In this document: piece after piece, positions 50,968-59,170 of the stretch
Position numbering within the stretch: position 1 is the first letter of the stretch
How the letters are laid out: each line of letters opens with the position of its first letter
NCBI GenBank assembly: GCA_035576005.1
Contig: DATLXH010000010.1
Span: 8,146 to 72,145 of the forward strand
DNA from: DATLXH01 sp035576005
Lineage (GTDB): Bacteria > Acidobacteriota > Thermoanaerobaculia > Gp7-AA8
DNA length: 64,000 nucleotides
Direction of reading: 5' to 3'
The notes under the pieces: model-generated
The model's database searches: none
Told to the model about the DNA's origin: nothing
The model's input: the letters and a program-made list of their open reading frames with translations, nothing else
Program-made: the position numbers and the translations under genes

Positions 50968-52350
50968 TCAGCGCTCGGTCTCATAGCCGGCACCCACCCA
51001 GGCGGATGTTCCTCCGATGATGTTATAGAGGTTGTCAAAGCCGAGGCGCTGCAGAATGCTGGCGGCCGCAGAGGAACGGTATCCTCCGGCGCAGATCACC
51101 GCGGTCGCCTGGGAGGAATCAAGGTTGTCGACCTGTTTCTCCAGTTGAGGTAAAGGGACGTTCTTTGCTCCAGGCACGTGACCCGAGGCGTACTCGTTCG
51201 GCGCTCTGACATCCACAATCTGCAGCGTCTTTCCATCTTCGCTGAGCTGAGTATGCAGTTCATCAACCGAGATCTGTGGGGTCGTCGCGAGCTCCAGCCC
51301 CGCTGCATGCCACGCAGCGATGCCGCCATCGAGATAGCCAGCGACGTTCTCTAGTCCGACACGTGCCAGTCGCATCACAGCTTCGTCAATCTCCTCTTTC
51401 CCGTCAGCGACAATGAGCAGTCGATCGGAAGGTTTGACGAGACTTCCGCTCCAGCCTGCGTAATTACCCTTCAGTCCGATGTTCAGCGATCCCGGCAGGT
51501 GACCGTTCGCAAACGCCGTGCTCTCACGAACATCGAGTACCACAGCTCCCTGCTGCATTCGCTTGTTGACGTCCTGCGGGGTGAAGGTCTCGACGCGGAT
51601 CTCGGAAAGCATCCCGGCCCCTCGGCGGTTGATCTCCGCATCCATCCCAAAATAGCTCGGTGCCTCGGTCAGATCACTCGTCATCAATGTGATGAAATCC
51701 GGTTTCGACATCGGCCGGAGTGCGTAGTTGAGTCGCCGCTGCTCGCCGATCGTCGATGAGGTTTCTTTCGAGATGTTTCTCCCGCAGGATGACCCCGCGC
51801 CGTGAGCCGGATAAACTTCGACGGAGTCGTCAAGCTCGAGGAGCTTGTCGTGGAGTGAGTCGTAGAGCATCCCGGCCATCTGCTCCGAGGTGAAGCCTTT
51901 CGACCCAACCAGGTCTGGCCGGCCCACGTCACCGATGAAGAGGGTATCGCCGGTGAGGACTTTCCCGGGTTCAGCTGAGACCGCGGGATCGATGACGAGC
52001 CAGGAGATTCCCTCCGGAGTGTGGCCGGGGGTTTCCATGGCGCGCAGGACAACTTTGCCGACGAGCAATTCATCGCCGTCGCGGACAGCACGATGGGGAA
52101 ACTCCGCGCCAGCACGGTCACCGAAGACGATCTCGGCTCCCGTTCTTGCCGCCAGCTCGCGATGGCCGCTGACGAAATCCGCGTGGAGATGAGTCTCGAT
52201 CACGTACTTGATTTTCAGACCGTGAGCGCCCGCCTCCTCGATGTACTGTTGCACGTCACGTTGCGGATCGACCACGGCGGCCTCGCCTTCCGAGCCGATC
52301 AGATAGGACGCGTGCGCGAGGCAGCCGAGGTAAAACTGTTTGAAGTGCAT
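50968..52350 (-). CDS. CstB/BLH-like persulfide dioxygenase-sulfurtransferase
   Basis: AAGGAG precedes the ATG at 52350. The 460-residue protein starts with a metallo-beta-lactamase domain with the persulfide-dioxygenase motif 'THLHADFVSGH' (H54, H56, D58, H63), plus 'METPGHTPEG' and 'VYPAHGAGSSCG'. Two rhodanese domains follow. The first (~260-345) lacks a cysteine at its active loop ('LLIVADGKEEI'); the second (~365-455) has it ('AVICAGGYRSSA'). This order matches CstB-type enzymes that oxidise persulfide to sulfite and make thiosulfate. It heads the sulfur operon and faces the ArsR regulator across an AT-rich dyad. Confidence 0.93.
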   Translation of the reverse strand: MHFKQFYLGCLAHASYLIGSEGEAAVVDPQRDVQQYIEEAGAHGLKIKYVIETHLHADFVSGHRELAARTGAEIVFGDRAGAEFPHRAVRDGDELLVGKVVLRAMETPGHTPEGISWLVIDPAVSAEPGKVLTGDTLFIGDVGRPDLVGSKGFTSEQMAGMLYDSLHDKLLELDDSVEVYPAHGAGSSCGRNISKETSSTIGEQRRLNYALRPMSKPDFITLMTSDLTEAPSYFGMDAEINRRGAGMLSEIRVETFTPQDVNKRMQQGAVVLDVRESTAFANGHLPGSLNIGLKGNYAGWSGSLVKPSDRLLIVADGKEEIDEAVMRLARVGLENVAGYLDGGIAAWHAAGLELATTPQISVDELHTQLSEDGKTLQIVDVRAPNEYASGHVPGAKNVPLPQLEKQVDNLDSSQATAVICAGGYRSSAAASILQRLGFDNLYNIIGGTSAWVGAGYETER

Positions 52351-52445
52351 GACGTTCTCCTTTGGTACGCGCAGCTCGCAATCCTTCCAGGACCGACATT
52401 TCCGGTGTTCGGGCCTTGCGTTTGCGTCTTTCCAAACGAGTGGTA

Positions 52446-52473
52446 ATATAACAATATTCCATTATAGTTATAT
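52446..52473. promoter_or_regulatory. AT-rich dyad operator candidate of the sulfur module
   Basis: A perfect inverted repeat ATATAAC-N14-GTTATAT sits in a strikingly AT-rich island within GC-rich DNA, 96-123 bases upstream of the CstB-like start. This is the size and composition of operators for BigR/SqrR-type ArsR repressors. The rest of 52351-52686 shows no gene. Binding by the regulator at 52714 is inference. Confidence 0.62.
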
Positions 52474-52713
52474 ACACGATGGTCAGATATCGATAGCAGT
52501 AACGGCCTCGGTGGGCCGTGGTATCGCTTTTTCCCGACCTCAACCGCACTGACGACATTGATGCGTAGAGGGCTATCTCACACCGGGTACGTTCGGCGGC
52601 TGTCGCTATCCTGGCTATATGAACGTATTCCGCTGCAGATATGAACCTCCTGCAATAAAATCGATTGTCGAAAAGTTGCGCTGTTCGTGAGACCAGTCAG
52701 AAAACACATCCCG

Positions 52714-53049
52714 ATGTCTTCGGAGGCGTTGGAGCTCGTGGCTGCCCGCTTCCGCGTCATGGCCGAGCCGGTGCGCCTCCGGATTCTCCAGATGCTGGAA
52801 TCCGAGGGTGAAATGAGTATCGGCGAGCTGACCGACGCCCTGGAGCTCTCCCAGCCCAATGTGAGTAAGCACATGAAAATGCTGATCCAGTCGGGCCTGG
52901 TAGCTCGTCGGCAGGAGGGCAACACCGTTTACTGCGCGATCTCCGACGCCAGCGTCTTCGAATTGTGCGATGTCGTCTGCTCCAGCCTCCGGGAGCGACT
53001 CACCGCGCAGTCGGCCGCGATGGATCGGTCCCGGATTCGCAGAGCCTGA
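52714..53049 (+). CDS. ArsR-family winged-helix regulator (sulfide/persulfide or metal responsive)
   Basis: The 111-residue protein from the ATG at 52714 is a complete ArsR winged helix: 'MAEPVRLRILQMLE', 'MSIGELTDALELSQPNVSKHMKMLIQSGLVARRQEGNTVYC'. A GTG at 52687 would add nine residues; neither start has a clear ribosome site. Cysteines lie at 74 ('VYCAI') and 85/89 ('FELCDVVCSSL'). The recognition-helix cysteines of classic ArsR sensors are absent, so sensing may use the C-terminal pair. Divergent to the CstB-like operon, it is the obvious candidate regulator. Confidence 0.88.
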   Translation: MSSEALELVAARFRVMAEPVRLRILQMLESEGEMSIGELTDALELSQPNVSKHMKMLIQSGLVARRQEGNTVYCAISDASVFELCDVVCSSLRERLTAQSAAMDRSRIRRA

Positions 53050-53076
53050 GCCTCCGGGCTAGCCCTTGCGGGATCG

Positions 53077-53307
53077 TCAACCTGACTGACGCGAGTCCCT
53101 GAGTTGTCCTCGGAAGTTCACGCCGAAGAGAGGGCCCAGCAAACAGAAGTTCAGCAGCCCGGCCAGGATCGGAACGACACCGATCGCAGCGACTACGAAG
53201 GACCAGGGCGTAGAGAGCCGCGTGAGCCCCAGCCAGATGATGATCACTCCTGCGATCACCCGAATCAGACGGCCGGCCATACTCAGCATGAAGTGAACGA
53301 AACCCAT
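53077..53307 (-). CDS. DUF2892-family small membrane protein
   Basis: From the ATG at 53307 the 76-residue protein has two TM helices with 'LSMAGRLIRVIAGVIIIWLGLTRLSTPWSFVVAAIGVVPILAGLLNFCLLGPLFGVNFRG', typical of DUF2892 (YgaP-like C-terminal part) including the conserved 'NFCLLGPLFG' end. Such proteins accompany rhodaneses and sulfur transport. It sits just past the ArsR gene, on the opposite strand, and belongs to the same sulfur module. Confidence 0.88.
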   Translation of the reverse strand: MGFVHFMLSMAGRLIRVIAGVIIIWLGLTRLSTPWSFVVAAIGVVPILAGLLNFCLLGPLFGVNFRGQLRDSRQSG

Positions 53308-53435
53308 GATGTCGTTTCCCCTATCGTGTGGAGCAGGATGATGTCGAGTTGGACAAGAACGTTTCACGTTCCGAGCCAATGCCGCTATATGGTCACGTAG
53401 GAATATCAATCCTGTGTCGAGCATTGCGCTTTGAC

Positions 53436-54200
53436 ATGCGCAACCTGATCGTCGCACTTGTGTCATCCGCTCTAGCAACCGCCGCGATGGCGGCACCCAC
53501 CCGGCTGACCGTTCGTGCGATCTCGCGCGACGCCAAAGTCCTCGGCGACGGCGTCGGCGGTGCTCGAATTACCATACGTGACCTGGAAAGCGGGAAGATC
53601 CTTGCTAGTGGCATCCAGCGAGGCGGAACCGGAGATACGAAGCGCATCATGCAGGAGCCTCGGCAGCGCGGTGCCATGATCTACGACACCGAGAACGCCG
53701 CAGCCTTTCGCACCACGTTCGAGCTGAGCCGGGTCACTCGGGTCGAAATCACAGCCGAGGGCCCACTCAAATATCCGCAGGCGATGCAGCGCGCCTCGAA
53801 AACGATGCTTCTCGTCCCCGGTCAGGACATCACAGGCGAGGGAGTACTTCTCGAAATCGCAGGCTTCATTGTTGAAATCGAATCGACGGACCTCGTTCAG
53901 ACATCAAAGCAGCCGGTGAACATTCGTTCGAAGGTGACCATGACGTGCGGCTGTCCGACGGAGCCTGGCGGGATGTGGAACGCGGATGAGATCACTGTCA
54001 TCGCGCGGGCGATCCGCGGCGGGAGGGTGGCGGGTGAGACCCAGCTTCGTTACGCCGATTCGCCGAGTACGTTCGAAGGAGAACTACCCGAATTGGAGGA
54101 TGGAAGGTACATGCTCGAGGTTTTTGCCAGTGACGCGAAGAGGTCGAACGTGGGCCGCGCTTCACGAGCACTCGTCGTTCAAAAGTCCACAGGACGGTAA
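53436..54200 (+). CDS. Hypothetical exported beta-sandwich protein
   Basis: From the ATG at 53436 (254 residues) a signal peptide (IVALVSSALATAAMAAP) leads to two Ig-like or beta-sandwich domains: 'LTVRAISRDAKVLGDGVGGARITIRDLESGKILASG' and, after 'VNIRSKVTMTCGCPTEPGGMWNADEITVIARAIRGGRVAGETQLRY', a second. Paired cysteines in 'TMTCGCPTEPGG' are notable. I recognise the pattern only as hypothetical proteins near copper or efflux genes. It is immediately followed by the broken CDF fragment. Confidence 0.75.
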   Translation: MRNLIVALVSSALATAAMAAPTRLTVRAISRDAKVLGDGVGGARITIRDLESGKILASGIQRGGTGDTKRIMQEPRQRGAMIYDTENAAAFRTTFELSRVTRVEITAEGPLKYPQAMQRASKTMLLVPGQDITGEGVLLEIAGFIVEIESTDLVQTSKQPVNIRSKVTMTCGCPTEPGGMWNADEITVIARAIRGGRVAGETQLRYADSPSTFEGELPELEDGRYMLEVFASDAKRSNVGRASRALVVQKSTGR

Positions 54201-54202
54201 GA

Positions 54203-54387
54203 GGGCGCGCGGCGCTGACGAATGCCGTCGTGTTGATCGGCATCTCGTTCTGCATCCTGTTCGAGGCTATCAGCGATTTCGAAATCCGCAGGTTGTCGAG
54301 AGCGAGGCAGTTCTTCTCGTCGCCTTTCTCGGGCTCGTCATCAACATAGTTGATTCTGCGCCGCAAATGCGCATGGACGAGCTCTGA
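54203..54387 (+). pseudogene. Cation diffusion facilitator (CzcD-like) fragment with frameshift
   Basis: Frame one reads 'ALTNAVVLIGISFCILFEA' and another frame continues 'YQRFRNPQVVESEAVLLVAFLGLVINIVDSA'. Joined, these match the middle of CDF exporters ('ALLNAVLLL...ILYEAYQRFRNPPEV...VAxxGLxxNLVSA'). One base is missing near the join (about 54270). The N-terminal helices, metal-site residues and C-terminal domain are absent, and a TGA stops the fragment at 54387. It is a degraded relic of a czcD-type gene beside the cus locus. Confidence 0.75.
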
Positions 54388-54467
54388 GTGGACATCAGAC
54401 TACTTCCATGTAGCGAGTTGCGTCAGGTGGTCTACGGAGGGCCCCTCTCCGGACGAGAAGGAGGCAT

Positions 54468-54875
54468 TTACTGCACGACGACCGTTCCTTTCATCATGTT
54501 CATGCCGCACATGAAGGTGACGGTTCGCGCCTGTTGCGCCGGCACGTCGAAGGTGACTGTCTGGTTCTCTGCCAGTGTCTTGCGCATGTTGAGCTCGGGG
54601 AAAACGATCTCGTCCGCACAGGACGGCTTGTTGCCGCGTCGGAAGTGAAGACGCGCCGGAGTGTTTGCGGGGATCGTGACGGAAGCGGGCGAGAACTCGC
54701 CGGAGACATCGATCGTCTGTTCGTGCGCGGCGACCTGCGGGGAGTCGGACGGTGGCGTTGACTGAGCTGTGGTCGTTGCAGCGGGCGGGGTCTGTTGAGC
54801 GGTCGATGCGGATTCCTGTTCCGCGTTGCAGGCGGACAGGGCGAGACTCAAGGTGATGGTGATGAGTGATTTCAT
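54468..54875 (-). CDS. Cupredoxin-like lipoprotein (EfeO cupredoxin-type)
   Basis: AGGAGG before the ATG at 54875 gives a 135-residue lipoprotein (lipobox 'LSACNA'), a Ser/Thr/Pro linker and a cupredoxin domain: 'QTIDVSGEFSPASVTIPANTPARLHFRRGNKPSCADEIVFPELN' with the C-terminal ligands in 'RTVTFMCGMNMMKGTVVVQ'. The Cys and Met-rich end resembles type 1-like copper sites, but a second histidine is not evident. It probably binds periplasmic copper and lies downstream of the cus operon in the same orientation, with a repeat between. Confidence 0.88.
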   Translation of the reverse strand: MKSLITITLSLALSACNAEQESASTAQQTPPAATTTAQSTPPSDSPQVAAHEQTIDVSGEFSPASVTIPANTPARLHFRRGNKPSCADEIVFPELNMRKTLAENQTVTFDVPAQQARTVTFMCGMNMMKGTVVVQ

Positions 54876-54957
54876 GATGTTCCTCCTGATGTGTTGCATC
54901 GTCGTAGGTAGAGATTGAGTTGTTTGTCATTCTCACCATTATCGCAGTGTCGAACAG

Positions 54958-55092
54958 AGACCCTCACCCGGCGCTGGCGCGCCACCCTCTCCCGCGGGGA
55001 GAGGGGAGGACGTGCGGGGGAGAGTAGAACACGCGGGTGGGGTGGCGGTTCCCCTCTCCCCGCGGGAGAGGGGCCAGGGGTGAGGGTCCCTG
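54958..55092. repeat. Palindromic element, family A variant (copy 6)
   Basis: A long foldback: 'agaccctcacccggcgc...ctctcccgcggggagagggga' faces 'tcccctctccccgcgggagaggggccaggggtgagggtc'. The hairpin core 'ctctccccgcgggagag' differs slightly from the family A consensus, and the 'gccgcgaagcggc' end is absent. It lies between the cusA-type gene and the cupredoxin gene. Confidence 0.72.
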
Positions 55093-55095
55093 TCG

Positions 55096-58000
55096 TCATG
55101 AGGCATTCACTTCCAGAACCGCCTGAGATGGACCCGCCGGGCCCGTAAAGCGCACGCGGATTTGCCACGTTCCACTCATGGATAATTTGCCACTCACCAC
55201 AAATCGCCCAGGCTTGTCGCTCTTTTTAATCACCAGTGGTTCATTCATTTGCGACATCGATCCCATCGCCGGCATCACCGCCTCGACTGATACGTCGGTG
55301 ACCATCACCGGGGTACTGGACGCCGGATCCACGAACTCGATCTCGAACTCGTTCCGGCCCGATCGGGCGCGACCCTCCGCCGACAATCTGATCGTCAGGC
55401 CGGAGCCAGTCTCGGAGTCGAGAACCATCCGTTCTCCACCCGAGTCACGGCGGAGCAACATCACGCCTGCAATCACAACAAACACCACTGCTACCGACGC
55501 CAGTGCGACGCCTTTCCTTCGTGTAGAACCGGTCGGCGTATCTGGCTCGGAATCCGACAACGGCTCCTCTTGCTCGCTCACGTTCTCCACGGCTCCCAGC
55601 TCCGGACCAGCCGTCGCGACCTCTTGATTGATCTCCCCCAGTTCCTCATTCGCGCGAAGGCCGGAAAGCTTCAGACGGCCACGCTTCAGTTCGTGACGCT
55701 TCACGATGAAGAAAATGATCGGCGTGACGAGGAGCACATGGATCGTCGACGTGACCATTCCACCGATCAGTGGGACCGCGATCGGCTTCATCACATCGGA
55801 CCCCGCTCCGGTCGCCCAGAGAAGCGGCACGAGACCAAGAACCGTCGTTGCAACGGTCATGATTTTTGGGCGCACGCGAAGGAGCGCGCCTTCAACCGTG
55901 GCATCGAAAATTTCCTGCACGGTGATCTTACCGTCGAGCATTTTCCGGTCGAGCGCCTCATGGAGATAGAGCACCATCACCACACCGGTCTGCACCGCGA
56001 CGCCGTAGAGCGCGATAAAACCAACCCAGACCGCGACCGACCAGTTGAAGTCGTAGAACCACATCAGATAAACGCCGCCGATGAGCGCGAAGGGAACGGA
56101 GAGCATGACCAGCCCGGCTTCTATCGCCGAGTGCAGCGTGAAATAGAGAATGGCGAAAATGATTACGAGGACCAATGGGATGAGCAGCTGCAGCCGCTTG
56201 CGGGCGTGAGTCTGATTCTCGTACTGCCCCGACCACGCCAGTGAATATCCCGCCGGCATCGGGAGCTCGCGATCGAGCGCTGCCTTTGCCTCGTCGACGA
56301 ACGAGCCCATGTCGCGTCCGCGCACGTTGAGCTGCACGAGCGAGCGGAGCTGCCCGTTTTCCGAGTTGATCATGGCCGGCCCGGGCGTCGTGCTGATGCG
56401 AGCAAGCTGGCCGAGGGGCAATTGGATCGTCGTGCCGCCCGCTGGTGCCGGCATCGGTCCGGCGGCGGAGAGGCTCGCGGCGCCGCCGCCCATACCACCA
56501 CCGCCTGCCGCCGGATCGATCGGTGTGACCATGGCACCGCCCCCACGCGGAATGGTGATGAGAAGGCTCTGCAGTGCGGCGATGTTGTCGCGGTAGCTGG
56601 CCAGGTAGCGAACCTGCACAGGGAATCGCGCGCGTCCTTCGACGGTGGTGGTGACGTTCATGCCGCCGACGGCGGTCTCGATCGCGTCGAGCACGGCGCC
56701 GACCGGGATCCCATAGCGCGCAATGGCGGCCCGATCGGGCTCGATGTTCAGATACTGCCCTCCGGAGATTCGCTCGGTATAGAGATCAGCGGCGCCTGGG
56801 ATCTTGCGAAGGATCCCCTCAGTCTTGAGACCCAGCTGCTCGAGCGTCTTCAGATCGGGACCAAAGATCTTCACACCCAGCTGCGTGCGCACTCCCGTGT
56901 TGAGCATGTCGATGCGGTTGATGATTGGCTGTGTCCAGGCGTTGGTGACGCCAGGGATCTGCAGCTTCTCATTCAGCTCCTGAATGATCTGGTCCTTGGT
57001 CATTCCTGTCGGCCATTCTTTTTTCGGCTTCAGCTCGATGATGGTCTCGAACATCGATACCGGCGCAGGATCCGTAGCTGTCTCCGCCCGGCCTACCTTG
57101 CCGAGGACGTACCTCACAGCGGGGTGCTCGGCGATGATTCCGTCCTGGATCTGGAGGAGACGCTTTGCTTCCGTAATGTTCACGCTGGGCAGAGTGATCG
57201 GCATGTAGAGCAGCGAGCCTTCGTCGAGCGGCGGCATGAACTCCTTGCCGAGGGACATCATCATCGGGATCGAGATCACCAGTGCTGCGATGTTGATGGA
57301 GAGCATCAGCTTGCGATTGCGTAGCGACCATTTGAGAAACGGAGCGTAGATTCGCGTGAAGAAACGGTTGACGGGGTTCTCCGACTCGGTACGCATCCGG
57401 CCGCGGAGGAAGAAGGTCATCAGCACCGGAACGAGCGTGACTGCGAGAATCGATGCGCCGAGCATTGCGAAGGTTTTCGTGTAGGCCAGCGGACGGAAGA
57501 GCTTTCCTTCCTGGCCGGTCAGAAGGAAGACCGGCATGAAGGAGACCATCATGACCAGCAGCGATCCGAAAATCGCGGGGCCAACCTGTTTGCATGCCCG
57601 GATGATGGTCTCGACGCGATCGCGTCGAGATGTCTGAGATCCTTCGGCCAGATGGCGATGGGCATTCTCGACCATCACGATCGACGCATCGACGATCTCG
57701 CCGATGGCCAGTGCAACGCCGCCCAGGGACATGATGTTCGAGGTGATGCCGAACGCGTACATGAGCACGAAGCTGAAGAGTACTGAGAGCGGCAGGCCGA
57801 TCACGACCGTCACCGCCGAGCCGAAGTGAAAGAGAAAGACGATGGCCACAAGGGAGACGATGATGGCCTCTTCGGTCAGCGCCTCCTTCAGAGTGTCGAC
57901 CGCGCGCTCGATCAGATCGGAGCGATCATAGGCGGTCCGGATCGTCACGCCCGGAGGGAGACCTTTTGCGAGATCTTCGAGACGCAGCTTGACGGCGTCG

Positions 58001-58893
58001 ATCACCTTCTTGGCGTTCTCACCATAACGCGCGACGATGATGCCGCCGACGACTTCGCCCTTTCCGTTTTCGTCAAGGAGTCCGCGACGCAGCTCCGGAC
58101 CGGTAGAGACAGAACCGAGAGAGGAGACATAGATCGGTACGCCATTCGGTGAGTCGATCACGATGCTAGCAAGGTCGGCGACAGACCGCACGTAGCCGAT
58201 ACCACGCACGATGTACTCGCTCTGGCCGACTTCGAGGAGACGCCCGCCGACGTCATTGTTCGAGCGGCGCACTGCGCTGACGACGGCGTCGAGAGAGACG
58301 CCGCGCGCCGCCATCTTCACCGGGTCGAGATTGATCTGATACTGCTTGACGAATCCCCCCATCGACGCAACCTCGGCCACTCCGGGAGTGGCCTGCAGGC
58401 CGAGCTTGAGATACCAGTCCTGAATAGCTCGGAGCTGTGCGAGATCGTGTTGTTTCGATTGCAGCGTGTACCAGAAGACGTGACCGACGCCTGTGCCTTC
58501 CGGCCCGAGGCGCGGGGTTGCGCCGGCGGGGAGGAGGCCGGAGATGTAGTTGAGCCGCTCCAGGACGCGGGTGCGCGCCCAGTAGATGTCGACGTCGTCG
58601 TCGAAGATTACGTAGACGAGTGAGAAGCCGAACATCGACTGTGCGCGGACGGCCTTGAGGTTCGGAAGTCCCTGGAGGTTCGAGGCGAGCGGGTAGGTGA
58701 CCTGATCCTCCACGAGTTGCGGAGATCGACCCGGCCAGTCGACGTAGACGATGACCTGGTTGTCGGAGACGTCCGGGATCGCGTCGAGTGGCGTGTTGAA
58801 TGTGGCCCAGGTGCCAACTGCGATGAGGATCGCGTAGAGGGCCAGCACGATGAAGCGATTGCGGACGGCGAGCTCGATGATCTTGTTCACCAT
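55096..58893 (-). CDS. cusA: CusA-like Cu/Ag RND efflux pump fused to a YtkA/FixH-like domain
   Basis: The 1265-residue protein is ~200 longer than usual CusA. The RND core is complete: TM4 'GGVALAIGEIVDASIVMVENAHRHL' is the arrangement of monovalent-metal pumps, with 'YPLASNLQGLPNLKAVRAQSMFGFSLVYVIFDDDVDIYWAR' and 'MPPLDEGSLLYMPITLPSVN' as landmarks. A Gly/Met-rich loop ('AAGGGGMGGGAASLSAAGPMPAPAGG') lies in the periplasmic part. After residue ~1075 come an acidic linker, an extra TM helix ('VALASVAVVFVVIAGVMLL') and a ~100-residue beta domain ('VSVEAVMPAMGSMSQMNEPLVIKK...GTWQIRVRFTGP'), the YtkA/FixH-type fold. It should export Cu(I)/Ag(I). Confidence 0.94.
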   Translation of the reverse strand: MVNKIIELAVRNRFIVLALYAILIAVGTWATFNTPLDAIPDVSDNQVIVYVDWPGRSPQLVEDQVTYPLASNLQGLPNLKAVRAQSMFGFSLVYVIFDDDVDIYWARTRVLERLNYISGLLPAGATPRLGPEGTGVGHVFWYTLQSKQHDLAQLRAIQDWYLKLGLQATPGVAEVASMGGFVKQYQINLDPVKMAARGVSLDAVVSAVRRSNNDVGGRLLEVGQSEYIVRGIGYVRSVADLASIVIDSPNGVPIYVSSLGSVSTGPELRRGLLDENGKGEVVGGIIVARYGENAKKVIDAVKLRLEDLAKGLPPGVTIRTAYDRSDLIERAVDTLKEALTEEAIIVSLVAIVFLFHFGSAVTVVIGLPLSVLFSFVLMYAFGITSNIMSLGGVALAIGEIVDASIVMVENAHRHLAEGSQTSRRDRVETIIRACKQVGPAIFGSLLVMMVSFMPVFLLTGQEGKLFRPLAYTKTFAMLGASILAVTLVPVLMTFFLRGRMRTESENPVNRFFTRIYAPFLKWSLRNRKLMLSINIAALVISIPMMMSLGKEFMPPLDEGSLLYMPITLPSVNITEAKRLLQIQDGIIAEHPAVRYVLGKVGRAETATDPAPVSMFETIIELKPKKEWPTGMTKDQIIQELNEKLQIPGVTNAWTQPIINRIDMLNTGVRTQLGVKIFGPDLKTLEQLGLKTEGILRKIPGAADLYTERISGGQYLNIEPDRAAIARYGIPVGAVLDAIETAVGGMNVTTTVEGRARFPVQVRYLASYRDNIAALQSLLITIPRGGGAMVTPIDPAAGGGGMGGGAASLSAAGPMPAPAGGTTIQLPLGQLARISTTPGPAMINSENGQLRSLVQLNVRGRDMGSFVDEAKAALDRELPMPAGYSLAWSGQYENQTHARKRLQLLIPLVLVIIFAILYFTLHSAIEAGLVMLSVPFALIGGVYLMWFYDFNWSVAVWVGFIALYGVAVQTGVVMVLYLHEALDRKMLDGKITVQEIFDATVEGALLRVRPKIMTVATTVLGLVPLLWATGAGSDVMKPIAVPLIGGMVTSTIHVLLVTPIIFFIVKRHELKRGRLKLSGLRANEELGEINQEVATAGPELGAVENVSEQEEPLSDSEPDTPTGSTRRKGVALASVAVVFVVIAGVMLLRRDSGGERMVLDSETGSGLTIRLSAEGRARSGRNEFEIEFVDPASSTPVMVTDVSVEAVMPAMGSMSQMNEPLVIKKSDKPGRFVVSGKLSMSGTWQIRVRFTGPAGPSQAVLEVNAS

Positions 58894-58932
58894 GGCGACA
58901 CCCCACCAAGAGCCAGCCGTAAGGCGGGCGAA

Positions 58933-59154
58933 ACCCTCTCCCCGGCGGGGAGAGGGTGGTCGCGCTTAGCGACCGGGCGAGGGGTCGTGAAAAGGTCGAG
59001 GACTTGAGTTCTCCGCGCGTACCCAGTCGACGGCGGTGGAATTCTCGGTCGGTCTCCGGTCATCAACGTCGCGAGACTTTCACGCCCCTCACCCTGCTTC
59101 GCTTCGCTCGCTTCCCTCTCCCCGCCGGGGAGAGGGAACGCCGCTTCGCGGCTC
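58933..59154. repeat. Dispersed palindromic element, family A, copy 7 (inside the cus operon)
   Basis: Hairpin 'ctctccccggcggggagag', 'gtcgcgcttagcgaccggg', 'gaggggtcgtgaaaagg', ~60 unrelated bases, 'gactttcacgcccctcacc', 'gcttccctctccccgccgg' and the end dyad 'gccgcttcgcggc'. It separates cusB and cusA, which elsewhere in the operon are coupled by overlaps. Confidence 0.87.
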
Positions 59155-59170
59155 AATCGCACCAGGACGT

